A stretch of 64,000 nucleotides of DNA. Source: CAVQZC01 sp963718315. GTDB taxonomy: Bacteria > Actinomycetota > Thermoleophilia > Gaiellales > JAICJC01. The first letter of the stretch is position 1; every line of letters begins with the position of its first letter. A program made the position numbers and the translations under genes. Of this stretch, positions 7,622 to 15,840 are shown one piece after another. The notes under the pieces are model-generated. The model was not told the DNA's origin, made no database searches, and saw only the letters and a list, made by a program, of their open reading frames with translations. The stretch lies in NCBI GenBank assembly GCA_963718315.1, contig CAVQZC010000012.1, positions 62,001 to 126,000 of the forward strand, written 5' to 3'.

Positions 7622-9721
7622 ATGCGAGATCCCCGATACGACGTCCTGTTCGAGCCTGTCCAGATCGGCCCGGTGACCGCGCGCAACCGCTTCTTCCAGG
7701 TCCCGCATTGCAACGGCATGGGCTACCGGCACCCCACCGCGCTGGCCCACATGCGGGGCGTCAAGGCCGAGGGCGGCTGGGCTGTCGTGTGCACCGAGGA
7801 GGTCGAGATCCACCACACCTCGGAGGTGTCGCCGTACGCCGAGGGGCGCCTGTGGAGCGACGACGACATCCCGGGGCTGGCGCGGATGACGGAGCAGGTG
7901 CACGCCCACGGCTCGCTGGCCGGGATCGAGCTCTGCCACAACGGCCTGGTCGGCCCCAACCTGTACTCGCGCGAGGCGCCGATGGCGCCGTCGCACCTGC
8001 CGGTGCAGACCAACGACCCGGTGCAGGTTCGCCAGATGAGCCTCGACGACATCGGCAACCTGCGCCGCTGGCACCGCAACGCGGTCCGGCGCTCGCTGCA
8101 GGCCGGGTTCGACATCGTCTACGTCTACTCCAGCCACGGGCTGAACACGGTCGGCCAGTTCCTGTCGCCGCGCTACAACCACCGCACCGACGGCTACGGC
8201 GGCAGCCTCGCCAACCGCGCGCGGCTGCTCCGGGAGATCCTCGAGGATACGCTGGAGGAGGTAGACGGCCGAGCGGCAGTTGCCTGCCGGATGGTGGTCG
8301 ACGAGCTGCTCGGCGCCGACGGCATCGAGCGCGCCCAGACCGACGAGCTGCTGGGGCTGGTGGGCGAGCTGCCCGACCTCTGGGACTTCGTCGTCGGCGC
8401 CTGGGAGGATGACTCGCTGACGTCGCGGTTCGGCACCGAGGCTCCGTACGAGGAGAAGGTACGCGGCCTGAAGGAGCTGACCAGCAAGCCGGTGGTCGGC
8501 GTCGGCTGGTTCACGTCGCCGGACACGATGGTGCGGATGATCACCAGCGGCACTCTCGACCTGATCGGGGCCGCCCGGCCGTCGATCGCCGATCCGTTCC
8601 TTCCCGCCAAGATCGAGGAGGGCCGGTTCGAGGATATCCGCGAGTGCATCGGCTGCAACATCTGCGTCGCCGGCGACTCGACGATGGTGCCGATTCGCTG
8701 TACCCAGAACCCGAGCATGGGCGAGGAGTGGCGGCGCGGCTGGCACCCGGAGCGGATCCGCCCATCCGAGAGCGAGTCCAAGGTGCTGATCGTCGGTGCC
8801 GGCCCGGCCGGGCTGGAGGCCGCGCAGGCCCTGGGCAAGCGCGGCTACGACGTCGTGCTGGCCGAGGCAACGGCCGCCGTGGGCGGCCGAGTGGCGAAGG
8901 AGGCCCGGCTGCCCGGCCTGGCCGCCTGGATCCGCGTGGTCGACTACCGCAGCGCCCAGCTCGAGCGCCTCTCCTCGGTCGAGCTTGCCTTCGAAAGCCC
9001 GCTCGACGCCTCGGAGGTGCTGTCCTACGGGTTCGACCACGTCTGCGTCGCGACCGGCGCCCGCTGGCGCGGCGACGGGATCGGCCGCTGGCATACGCAG
9101 CCGCTGCAGATCGACGCCGGCATGCAGGTGCTCACGCCCGACGACCTGATGGAAGGCGCGCGACCCCGCGGCAAGCAGGTGGTGCTCTACGACGACGACC
9201 ACTACTACATGGGCGGTGTCCTTGCCGAGCTGCTCGTCCGAGAAGGCTGCGACGTGACCCTCGTCACTCCCAACGCGCGGGTGTCGGAGTGGACGACGAA
9301 CACCCTGGAGCAGGACCGTATCCAGCGCCGTGTGCTGGAGCTGGGCGTGACCGTGATGACGTCCCACGCCCTCAGCGGCGCAACGGCCGGCGACGTCGGC
9401 ATCGCGTGCGCCTACACGTCGCGCGAGCAGCGCCTGGCCGCCGACGCCGTGGTCATGGTCACCGCCCGGATCCCGGCAGACGGCATCGCGACCGAGCTCC
9501 ATGCGCGCTCGGACGAGTGGGCAGACGCCGGCCTGCAGAGCGTGCAGGCGGTCGGCGACGCGTGGTGCCCGTCGACGATCGCGGCCGCAGTCTGGGACGG
9601 CCACCGCTACGCGGAGCTGCTCGACGCTCCCGCTTCGGGCGACGAACCGACCTTCCTGCGCGAGATCGCGAGCCTGGCGCCGGCCGACCTTCGGCACCCT
9701 GCGATGACCCGCGCGAAGTAG
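7622..9721 (+). CDS. Trimethylamine/histamine-dehydrogenase-like iron-sulfur flavoprotein
   Basis: 699 residues in three parts. Residues 1-340 are an old-yellow-enzyme barrel with FFQVPHC, where Cys30 matches the 6-S-cysteinyl-FMN cysteine of trimethylamine dehydrogenase. A 4Fe-4S site follows at Cys342, 345, 348 and 360. Residues about 385-690 are an ADP/FAD-binding region starting VLIVGAGPAGLEAA. Similarity to Methylophilus trimethylamine dehydrogenase is strong from memory (ARPSIADPFLP, CIGCN, EEYRRGWHPE-like). Of the aromatic bowl residues, Tyr60 is Glu60, Trp264 is kept as Trp261, and Trp355 is Asp352, as in histamine dehydrogenase. A different, probably primary or diamine, substrate is therefore likely. 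It has its own promoter with a palindromic operator. Confidence 0.88.
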   Translation: MRDPRYDVLFEPVQIGPVTARNRFFQVPHCNGMGYRHPTALAHMRGVKAEGGWAVVCTEEVEIHHTSEVSPYAEGRLWSDDDIPGLARMTEQVHAHGSLAGIELCHNGLVGPNLYSREAPMAPSHLPVQTNDPVQVRQMSLDDIGNLRRWHRNAVRRSLQAGFDIVYVYSSHGLNTVGQFLSPRYNHRTDGYGGSLANRARLLREILEDTLEEVDGRAAVACRMVVDELLGADGIERAQTDELLGLVGELPDLWDFVVGAWEDDSLTSRFGTEAPYEEKVRGLKELTSKPVVGVGWFTSPDTMVRMITSGTLDLIGAARPSIADPFLPAKIEEGRFEDIRECIGCNICVAGDSTMVPIRCTQNPSMGEEWRRGWHPERIRPSESESKVLIVGAGPAGLEAAQALGKRGYDVVLAEATAAVGGRVAKEARLPGLAAWIRVVDYRSAQLERLSSVELAFESPLDASEVLSYGFDHVCVATGARWRGDGIGRWHTQPLQIDAGMQVLTPDDLMEGARPRGKQVVLYDDDHYYMGGVLAELLVREGCDVTLVTPNARVSEWTTNTLEQDRIQRRVLELGVTVMTSHALSGATAGDVGIACAYTSREQRLAADAVVMVTARIPADGIATELHARSDEWADAGLQSVQAVGDAWCPSTIAAAVWDGHRYAELLDAPASGDEPTFLREIASLAPADLRHPAMTRAK

Positions 9722-9765
9722 AGCCGGCGGCAGGGCCAACCGAGGCGTTCATTACCGTCCGGCCG

Positions 9766-10668
9766 ATGGTGCTCGTGTTCTCATGGGTTCCGCTCGACGG
9801 CCGCTGGCACACGGCCGCGATCGTCGTCGGGCTGTTCGTCATCGCCTACCTGGTGACGAGGTTCTCGCGCAGGTTGGCGGGGCGAATGATCGAACGCTGG
9901 GACCGCGCGCACTTCAAGGACGGCCAGCTTGTCGACGACACCGGCGCGATCCGCGGGCTGAAGCGCCGCGACACGGCCGTCTCGCTGATCAGCACCACCG
10001 TCCGCTACGTGGCATTCGGCGTGGCCCTGGTGCTCTCGATCGGGCAGATCGCCGGCTTCGGGAAGACGAGCGCCCTCGCCGTGTCGTCGCTGGTCATCGT
10101 GCTGATCGGCTTCGCCGGCCAGCGCTTCCTGACCGACATCGTCGCCGGCCTCCTGATGTTCTTCGAGGGCTGGTTCTCGGTCGGCGACACGATCACCGTC
10201 GAGCCCTGGTCACTGTCAGGGGTCGTCGAGGAGGTGTCGCTGCGGTCGACCACGCTGCGTGCGGTCACAGGCGAGACGGTGCGGGTCAACAACTCGGCCT
10301 TCTACGCCGCCCGCGTGCTCCCCCGCGGCGTGCGCGAGGTCGACATCGAGTTCTTCGTCAGCAACGCCGACGCTGCCCGGCGCCTGGTGGCCGAGGTGGC
10401 GCGGATCGTCCCGGCCGGCCCAACGCGGTTCGTGCGACGGCCTCGCCTCGAGGAGCTCGAGGTGCTGGACGAGAACCTGATCAGGGTGCTGGTGCACACG
10501 ACCGTCGCCCATGGCAGGGAGTGGCTTGTGCAGGACTTCCTGCCCGAGCTGATCCGCGAGCGCGCCGACGAAGGCCTGCTCGTCCACGGGCCGGTGGTGA
10601 TCTTCGTCGACGAGCGCGCCACCAGCCGGTTCGCCCGCACCGTAGGCGGCGTCGCCGGGGCCGGGTAG
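9766..10668 (+). CDS. MscS-family mechanosensitive channel / small-conductance ion channel
   Basis: 300 residues from ATG 9766. An N-terminal membrane helix (about residues 14-33) is followed by two more around residues 78-125. Next comes the MscS beta-domain with GQRFLTDIVAGLLMFFEGWFSVGD, then DTITVEPWSLSGVVEEVSLRSTTLRAVTGETVRVNNS, which is the family's Sm-like core. The pore helix lacks the textbook Gly-Ala ladder of E. coli MscS but keeps small residues. The family opens in response to membrane tension during osmotic downshock. The gene follows the amine dehydrogenase by 44 bp and ends 4 bp before the convergent acyltransferase. Longer upstream open frame is antisense-like noise. Confidence 0.86.
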   Translation: MVLVFSWVPLDGRWHTAAIVVGLFVIAYLVTRFSRRLAGRMIERWDRAHFKDGQLVDDTGAIRGLKRRDTAVSLISTTVRYVAFGVALVLSIGQIAGFGKTSALAVSSLVIVLIGFAGQRFLTDIVAGLLMFFEGWFSVGDTITVEPWSLSGVVEEVSLRSTTLRAVTGETVRVNNSAFYAARVLPRGVREVDIEFFVSNADAARRLVAEVARIVPAGPTRFVRRPRLEELEVLDENLIRVLVHTTVAHGREWLVQDFLPELIRERADEGLLVHGPVVIFVDERATSRFARTVGGVAGAG

Positions 10669-10672
10669 CGCC

Positions 10673-11854
10673 CTACGCCACCTCGACAGCGGGCCGCACG
10701 GGGGCGCGCCGGGTCCACGCCGCCGTCAGGCGCGCAGACAGGTGGAGCGCAGGGCGCTCGACCATCCGGTAGGACAGCTCCGCCGCGAGCACCGAGACGC
10801 CCGTCACCAGCACCAGGGCGAACGCCGTCTCGACCATCCCGCCGGCGCCGATCAAGCCGGCGCGCTCGAGCATGTACAGGAGCGGCAGGTGCCACAGGTA
10901 GATGCCGTAGGACAGCCGGCCCAGCTCCACCATCGGCGTGCTGCCCAGCAGGCGGGACGGGATCGCCCGGGAATCCGCCGCCAGCCCGAGCACGGCAAGC
11001 GCGAACGCCATCGCACACAGCGGGTAGCGGTAGTGGCTCTGGCTGTTCAGCGCGAGCCACAGCGGCAGGGCCGCCAGCGGCAGCATCACCCACACCGACA
11101 GGCGACGGCCGGCCACGATCAGCAGCAGTGCGGCCAACGCTCCCAGGCAGAACCGGTCGAGGTAGGCCGGAAGCGTGAGCGCAGTGGCCCTCGAGTGGGG
11201 TGCTGGGCCGAGCGTGCCGAACTGGTAGGCCCAGCTGGCGAGCGCCGCGCCGGCCAGCCCGAAGGCCAGGACCGCGACGCGGACGAGCCGCCCGGCACGT
11301 CGCAGCACCAGCCCTGCGGCGGCGGCCGCGACCGGCAGCACCAGGTAGAAGCTGATCTCGACCACCAGCGTCCAGCCCTGTGGCAGCACCCGGTGGCCAA
11401 GGCCCAGGTAGTCCTGGGTGAGCGTGAGGAACGCCAGCAGGTCGACCGGCCGCTGCACCAGCCAGCCGGCCCACAGCAGGCTCACCAGCAGCAGCGCCAG
11501 CCACCAGGCCGGGAAGATCCGGAAGACCCGCTGGGTGGCGTACCTGCGCATGTCGGGCCGCGGCGCGTCGCCGACCAGCCAGCGCAGGAACGGCATCGAG
11601 ACCAGGAAGGCAGACAGGACGAAGAAGCAGCTGACGCCGTTCGCGCCGAGGCTGATCAGAAAGATCAGCACCGGCTTTCGCAGCTCCCAGTGCGGCAGGG
11701 TCGGAAGCGTGACGTGGTAGACGTGGAAGGCCAGCACGCCCAGCGCGGCAAGCCCGCGGACGCCGTCCAGCGCCGGCCATCGCCGCGGTGGGGCGAGGTC
11801 GGTCGGGGCAGGCGCGTGGCGTGCCGTCGCGGTGTCGGTCGGGGCAAGACGCAT
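10673..11854 (-). CDS. Acyltransferase 3 family membrane protein (OafA/YrhL-like)
   Basis: 393 residues from ATG 11854; an in-frame start at 11917 is also possible. The family hallmark RWPALDGVRGLAALGVLAFHV lies at the cytoplasmic face of the first helix, then RVFRIFPAWWLAL and about ten membrane segments. The central Arg-x-x-Arg motif (RVFR) and His in the first helix are the residues used for acyl transfer. Such enzymes O-acetylate or acylate cell-surface sugars, lipids or antibiotics. No neighbouring gene defines the substrate. The N-terminal 35 residues before the first helix are low complexity, and the C-terminus is basic. Confidence 0.87.
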   Translation of the reverse strand: MRLAPTDTATARHAPAPTDLAPPRRWPALDGVRGLAALGVLAFHVYHVTLPTLPHWELRKPVLIFLISLGANGVSCFFVLSAFLVSMPFLRWLVGDAPRPDMRRYATQRVFRIFPAWWLALLLVSLLWAGWLVQRPVDLLAFLTLTQDYLGLGHRVLPQGWTLVVEISFYLVLPVAAAAAGLVLRRAGRLVRVAVLAFGLAGAALASWAYQFGTLGPAPHSRATALTLPAYLDRFCLGALAALLLIVAGRRLSVWVMLPLAALPLWLALNSQSHYRYPLCAMAFALAVLGLAADSRAIPSRLLGSTPMVELGRLSYGIYLWHLPLLYMLERAGLIGAGGMVETAFALVLVTGVSVLAAELSYRMVERPALHLSARLTAAWTRRAPVRPAVEVA

Positions 11855-11928
11855 ATCGGGGCTGCGGGTAGAGCTGGTTCGCGGACGGCCCGTACCCGTC
11901 ACAGAGGCCGGCGACACCTTAGACCCTC

Positions 11929-11934
11929 TACGAT
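11929..11934 (+). promoter_or_regulatory. -10 element, leaderless glycerophosphodiesterase transcript
   Basis: TACGAT ends 7 nt before GTG 11942; no ribosome-binding site fits. Confidence 0.5.
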
Positions 11935-11941
11935 CTCGGCC

Positions 11942-12583
11942 GTGTCACGACCGCTGATCTGCGCCCACCGCGGCGCCAGCGCCTACTACCCGGAGAACTC
12001 GCGCGAGGCGATCCTCGCCGCGATCGATCTGGGAGCCGACATGATCGAGACCGACGTTCGGCGCACACCCGACGGCGTACTCGTGCTGAGCCACCAGCCG
12101 CCGGGCTCCTCCGAGGGACTGGTCACCCTCGCCGAGTTGCTCGAGCTGGCCGGCGACCACGTGATCGTCGACCTCGAGCTGAAGGAGTCAGGCTACGAGG
12201 CCGAGGTGGTCGCCGCGCTTCAACCGCCTCCGGCAGGGCTGGTCGTCTCGTCCTTCGACCCGGCCTGCGTGGCCGCGATCCGCGCACTCGCGCCGGACGT
12301 CGAAACCGCCCTCCTGTTCGGAGAGCGCGCGCTCGGCACCGACCTCTTCGCGCAGGCCGACGAGTGTGGCGCCTCCGTGCTCGCCCCGCAGTTCTTCCTG
12401 CTCACTCCCGAGGTGCGCGCAGAGGCGCGGAGAGGGGGCCGCCGCCTCATCGTCTGGACGGTCAACGACGCCGACATGCTCGACCATGTGATCGCGGAGC
12501 CCTCGACCTGGGCGGTGATCACCGACGTCCCCGACGTGGCGCTGGCACGTCGGGCTGCCCGCGCCCCCGGCTCGGCGGTATAG
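11942..12583 (+). CDS. Compact glycerophosphodiester phosphodiesterase
   Basis: 213 residues from GTG 11942. The GDPD signature is clear: CAHRGASAYYPENS with catalytic His-Arg, AIDLGADMIETDVRRTPDGVLVLSH with the metal-binding Glu and Asp and second His, then VDLELK and RRLIVWTVND. At 213 residues it is about 30 short of the family's usual length. The loop that normally follows the second His (HD...LDRTTNG) is cut down to HQPPGSSEG, so the usual Asp after the second His is Gln. It would hydrolyse glycerophosphodiesters from phospholipid turnover. The gene sits 13 bp before the carnitine pair, which has a separate -10 inside its 3' end. Confidence 0.87.
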   Translation: MSRPLICAHRGASAYYPENSREAILAAIDLGADMIETDVRRTPDGVLVLSHQPPGSSEGLVTLAELLELAGDHVIVDLELKESGYEAEVVAALQPPPAGLVVSSFDPACVAAIRALAPDVETALLFGERALGTDLFAQADECGASVLAPQFFLLTPEVRAEARRGGRRLIVWTVNDADMLDHVIAEPSTWAVITDVPDVALARRAARAPGSAV

Positions 12584-12584
12584 T
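12579..12584 (+). promoter_or_regulatory. -10 element for the carnitine genes, embedded in the preceding stop codon
   Basis: TATAGT contains the TAG stop of the glycerophosphodiesterase and ends 12 nt before GTG 12597. It could give the carnitine pair its own short-leader transcript. Confidence 0.4.
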
Positions 12585-12596
12585 GCGCGCCCGCTC

Positions 12597-13493
12597 GTGA
12601 ACTGGGATGTCTTCATCACCTGTGCGGTGACCGGGGCCGGCGCCACAACCGACCGTAGCGACCTGGTACCCGTCACCCCGGAGCAGATCGCCACCGCGGC
12701 GATCGAGGCGGCGCATGCGGGCGCGGCGATCGTCCACATCCACGTTCGCGATCCCGCCACCGGCCGCGGGTCGCGCGACACCAAGCTGTACAGCGAGGTG
12801 GTGGAGCGGATCCGTTCCGACGACGTCGACGTGGTGATCAACCTGACCGCCGGGATGGGCGGCGACCTCGTGCTGGGCAGCGCCGCCGCGCCGCTGCCGC
12901 TGGATCTCGATGGAACCGATGTTGCGGGAGCCGAGGAGCGGCTCGTCCACGTCACGGAGCTCCTGCCGGAGATCTGCACCCTGGACTGCGGCAGCATGAA
13001 CTTCGGCGCCGGTGGCGACTACGTGATGGTCAACACCCCGGCCGTGCTGCGCGAGATGGCCCGCATCGTCCAGTCCCTCGGCGTCCGTCCCGAGCTCGAG
13101 GTGTTCGACACCGGCCACATGGTGCAGGTGAAGGAGCTGATCCGCGACGGCCTGCTCGACGATCCGGTGCTGATCCAGCTCTGCACCGGTATTCCGTATG
13201 GCGCACCCAGCGATCCCGGGACGCTGCTGGCCATGGCCAACCAGGTTCCCGACGGAGCCGTGTACTCCGCGTTCTCAATCAGCCGGATGCAGCTGCCCTA
13301 CGTGGCCATGGCTGCGCTGGTCGGTGGCAATGTTCGCGTTGGCCTTGAAGACAACATCTATCTGAAGCGGGGTGAGCTGGCGACCAACGCCCAGCTGGTC
13401 GAGCGCGCCGTGACCATCCTGCAGGCCATGAACGTGAACATTCTCGGCGCCGAGCAGGTTCGCGAGAAGCTGCAGCTGACGAAGCGTGGCTGA
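12597..13493 (+). CDS. cdhC: Beta-keto acid cleavage enzyme (DUF849/BKACE), probable 3-dehydrocarnitine cleavage
   Basis: 298 residues from GTG 12597. The BKACE barrel motifs are complete: the zinc pair His47 and His49 in VHIHVRDP, the strand VVINLTAGMGGD, NFG, and Glu251 in GLEDNIYL, which is the third metal ligand. BKACE enzymes condense a beta-keto acid with acetyl-CoA and release acetoacetate plus a new CoA ester. The next gene, overlapping by 8 bp, is a carnitine dehydrogenase fused to a thioesterase. The expected substrate is therefore 3-dehydrocarnitine, giving betainyl-CoA, as for CdhC in Pseudomonas carnitine degradation. The substrate is inferred from context; the enzyme class is certain. 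Confidence 0.88.
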   Translation: MNWDVFITCAVTGAGATTDRSDLVPVTPEQIATAAIEAAHAGAAIVHIHVRDPATGRGSRDTKLYSEVVERIRSDDVDVVINLTAGMGGDLVLGSAAAPLPLDLDGTDVAGAEERLVHVTELLPEICTLDCGSMNFGAGGDYVMVNTPAVLREMARIVQSLGVRPELEVFDTGHMVQVKELIRDGLLDDPVLIQLCTGIPYGAPSDPGTLLAMANQVPDGAVYSAFSISRMQLPYVAMAALVGGNVRVGLEDNIYLKRGELATNAQLVERAVTILQAMNVNILGAEQVREKLQLTKRG

Positions 13494-15006
13494 CTCCACC
13501 CCGCCGGCCTCGGCGGGGCTGCTCGGCGGCGGTGTCATCGGCGGCGGGTGGGCGGCCAGGCTGTTGCAGCACGGCGTCGATGTCCGCGTGTACGACCCCG
13601 ATCCGGACGCGGAGCGGAAGGTCCTGGAGATGCTCGAGAACGCCCGCCGGGCATGGCGGCAGCTGACGCTGGCGGCACTCCCGCCGGAGGGCTCGCTGAC
13701 GATCGTCGGATCGCCGGAAGAGGCAGTCGAGGGCGTGCCGTTCGTCCAGGAGAGCGCGCCCGAGCGCCTCGAGGTGAAGCAGGAGCTGCTCGCCCGCGCC
13801 AGCCGCGCGGCAGGCGACGACACGGTATTCGCCTCGTCGACCTCCGGCCTACTGCCCACGCTGCTTCAGCGCGACATGCACCTTCCCCACCGGTTCGTCG
13901 TCGGTCACCCGTTCAACCCGGTCTACCTGCTCCCCCTGGTCGAGGTATGCGCGGGCGAGCAGACCGAGCCGCAGACCGTCGAGCGTGCCGGCGAGATCTA
14001 CCGCTCGCTGGGGATGGCGCCGCTGGTGGTGCGGACCGAGATCGACGGGTTCATCGCCGACCGGCTGCAGGAGGCGCTCTGGCGGGAGGCGTTGTGGCTG
14101 GTGAACGACGACGTTGCCACCGTTGCCGAGATCGACGACGCGATCCGGCTGGGGGCCGGACTCCGATGGGCGGCGATGGGCTCGTTCCTGACCTACCGGA
14201 TCGCCGGGGGCGAGGCGGGCATGCGTCACTTCATGGCCCAGTTCGGCCCAGCCCTGAAGTGGCCGTGGACGAAGCTGATGGACGTGCCCGAGCTGACCGA
14301 GGAGCTGCTCGACAAGCTCGACGCGCAGTCCGGGGCACAGGCCGCCGGTCGCCCGGTGCGGCAGCTGGAGCAGCTCCGCGACGAGTGCCTGGTGGGTGTG
14401 CTGCAGGCCCTGCGAACCGCGGGTGTCGGCGCCGGCGAGGTGCTGGCGGCACACGAGCGCGCCCTGGTGGCGCGCGCGGGCCGGCGGCCGGACGACGCCG
14501 CGCCGGACATCGGCGCATCGCCGATCGTGCTGCTGCGCGTGCGGGTGCTGCCCGAGTGGGTGGACTACAACGGCCACGCGCACGAGAGCGCGTATATGCG
14601 CATGTTCGGCGATGCGACCGATGCCCTGCTGGCGCTGGTCGGGATCGACGCGGAGTACCTGACCGGCGTCGGCAGCTACTTCACGGTCGAGTCGCACATC
14701 TGCCACCTGCAGCAGGCGACCGCGGGCCAGGAGCTCGAGGTGGCCACCCGCGTGCTGGGCTGGGACGAAAAGCGGCTGCACCTGTTCCACGAACTGCGTC
14801 GCGCGGGGGACGGCGACCCGGTCGCGACCGCCGAGCAGATGTTGCTCCACGTGTCCGCGGAGACCGGCCGGGCCGGGCCGGCCGCCGGTCGCGTCGCGGC
14901 CAGGGTTGCCGAGATTGGCGCCGCGCACTCTGCGATGCCGGCGCCCGGGCAAGCCGGGCGGCGCATCGCACTGGAACGCTCCGGCGGAATGCCGCGCGAC
15001 ATCTGA
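13486..15006 (+). CDS. L-carnitine dehydrogenase fused to betainyl-CoA thioesterase
   Basis: 506 residues from GTG 13486. Residues about 8-320 are a 3-hydroxyacyl-CoA-dehydrogenase-like NAD enzyme with GLLGGGVIGGGWAARLL (dinucleotide fold), FASSTSGLLPT, GHPFNPVYLLPLVEV and DGFIADRLQEALWREAL, as in carnitine 3-dehydrogenase. Residues about 345-480 are a hot-dog thioesterase with LPEWVDYNGHAHESAYMRMF; Asp360 matches the 4-hydroxybenzoyl-CoA thioesterase catalytic Asp. The same fusion is known for rhizobial carnitine dehydrogenases, while pseudomonads keep two genes (cdhA, cdhB). With the BKACE gene just upstream, this makes a two-gene route from carnitine to glycine betaine plus acetoacetate. 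No transporter or regulator lies beside it. Confidence 0.9.
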   Translation: MADSTPPASAGLLGGGVIGGGWAARLLQHGVDVRVYDPDPDAERKVLEMLENARRAWRQLTLAALPPEGSLTIVGSPEEAVEGVPFVQESAPERLEVKQELLARASRAAGDDTVFASSTSGLLPTLLQRDMHLPHRFVVGHPFNPVYLLPLVEVCAGEQTEPQTVERAGEIYRSLGMAPLVVRTEIDGFIADRLQEALWREALWLVNDDVATVAEIDDAIRLGAGLRWAAMGSFLTYRIAGGEAGMRHFMAQFGPALKWPWTKLMDVPELTEELLDKLDAQSGAQAAGRPVRQLEQLRDECLVGVLQALRTAGVGAGEVLAAHERALVARAGRRPDDAAPDIGASPIVLLRVRVLPEWVDYNGHAHESAYMRMFGDATDALLALVGIDAEYLTGVGSYFTVESHICHLQQATAGQELEVATRVLGWDEKRLHLFHELRRAGDGDPVATAEQMLLHVSAETGRAGPAAGRVAARVAEIGAAHSAMPAPGQAGRRIALERSGGMPRDI

Positions 15007-15067
15007 CGGCATCCGCTCGCATAGACTGGCCGCCAGAACCGGACGGAGGAAGCGTCCCGTCGCTCGC

Positions 15068-15718
15068 TCAGGCCAGCAAGCGCTCCACCAGGCCGACGTC
15101 GATCGCATCGGCGATCTCGTCGGCCTCGGACAACCGATCGGCGGACATCGTGCCGACGATGGCAACACACTGCATGCCGGCGGCCTTGGCGGAGCCGACG
15201 CCGGCCTCCGTGTCCTCGAACACCGTTACCTCATCCGGCAACAACGGGCCACGCGCGGCGGCCAGCAGATCCAGCGCGGCCAGGTAGCCCTCGGGATGCG
15301 GCTTCCCGTCGGCGACGTGGTCGGAGGCGACGATGGCGACGAACGCCTCGGCCAGGCCTGCTGCGTCGATCACGGGCACGATCTCGGCCGCCGCGGCGCC
15401 CGACACGATTGCCACCGGCACCCGCGCGGCGGCGTACCAGACGGCGTCGCGCACACCCTGTGAGATCGTCGCGCCGTCGCTCGAAAGCTCGTTGTAGCGG
15501 GCGACGCGGCGGGCGACGAGGGCCTCCATGTCCGGCCGCTCTCCGAGCCAGCGGCGGATGATCTCCTCGTCGGAGTGCCCGGCCAGGCGCTCGACATAGT
15601 CTGCGTGGCCGAGCGGCTTGCCCTGGTCGGCGAACAGCTCGGCAAAGACCCTGTACATGATCGACTCGTCGTCCGACAGGGTGCCGTTGAAGTCGAAGAT
15701 GAGAGCGCGGCATGTCAT
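15068..15718 (-). CDS. HAD-superfamily phosphatase with DFNGTL motif
   Basis: 216 residues from ATG 15718. HAD motifs are in order: I is FDFNGTLSDDE, II is AIVSGA, III is the Lys in DGKPHPEGY, IV is VFEDTEAGVGSAKAAGM. The cap domain lies between motifs I and II, as in the beta-phosphoglucomutase-like subfamily. The second aspartate of motif I (the general acid/base in DxD) is Asn, so typical phosphomonoesterase activity may be changed. A -10 TACGGT (15728-15733, minus strand) ends 9 nt before the start, suggesting a leaderless transcript. It is convergent with the carnitine fusion gene across a 61-bp gap with no hairpin. Confidence 0.85.
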   Translation of the reverse strand: MTCRALIFDFNGTLSDDESIMYRVFAELFADQGKPLGHADYVERLAGHSDEEIIRRWLGERPDMEALVARRVARYNELSSDGATISQGVRDAVWYAAARVPVAIVSGAAAAEIVPVIDAAGLAEAFVAIVASDHVADGKPHPEGYLAALDLLAAARGPLLPDEVTVFEDTEAGVGSAKAAGMQCVAIVGTMSADRLSEADEIADAIDVGLVERLLA

Positions 15719-15727
15719 GAGCCTGGG

Positions 15728-15733
15728 ACCGTA
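15728..15733 (-). promoter_or_regulatory. -10 element, HAD phosphatase
   Basis: TACGGT on the minus strand ends 9 nt before ATG 15718. Confidence 0.4.
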
Positions 15734-15840
15734 CACGGAGCGAACGCCTCCCGGCGCGCCGACCGGCGCGCTTCGCTAGCCTCAGATCAGCCATGGGGGC
15801 GCACAGACCGGCGCACCCCTGCGCTCGTCGCTGCGCTCAA

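Noticed and set aside
6704..9739. Open frame of about 1000 codons on the minus strand
   Set aside because: Fully antisense to the DUF1684 and amine dehydrogenase genes, which have clear family motifs; the antisense peptide has none.
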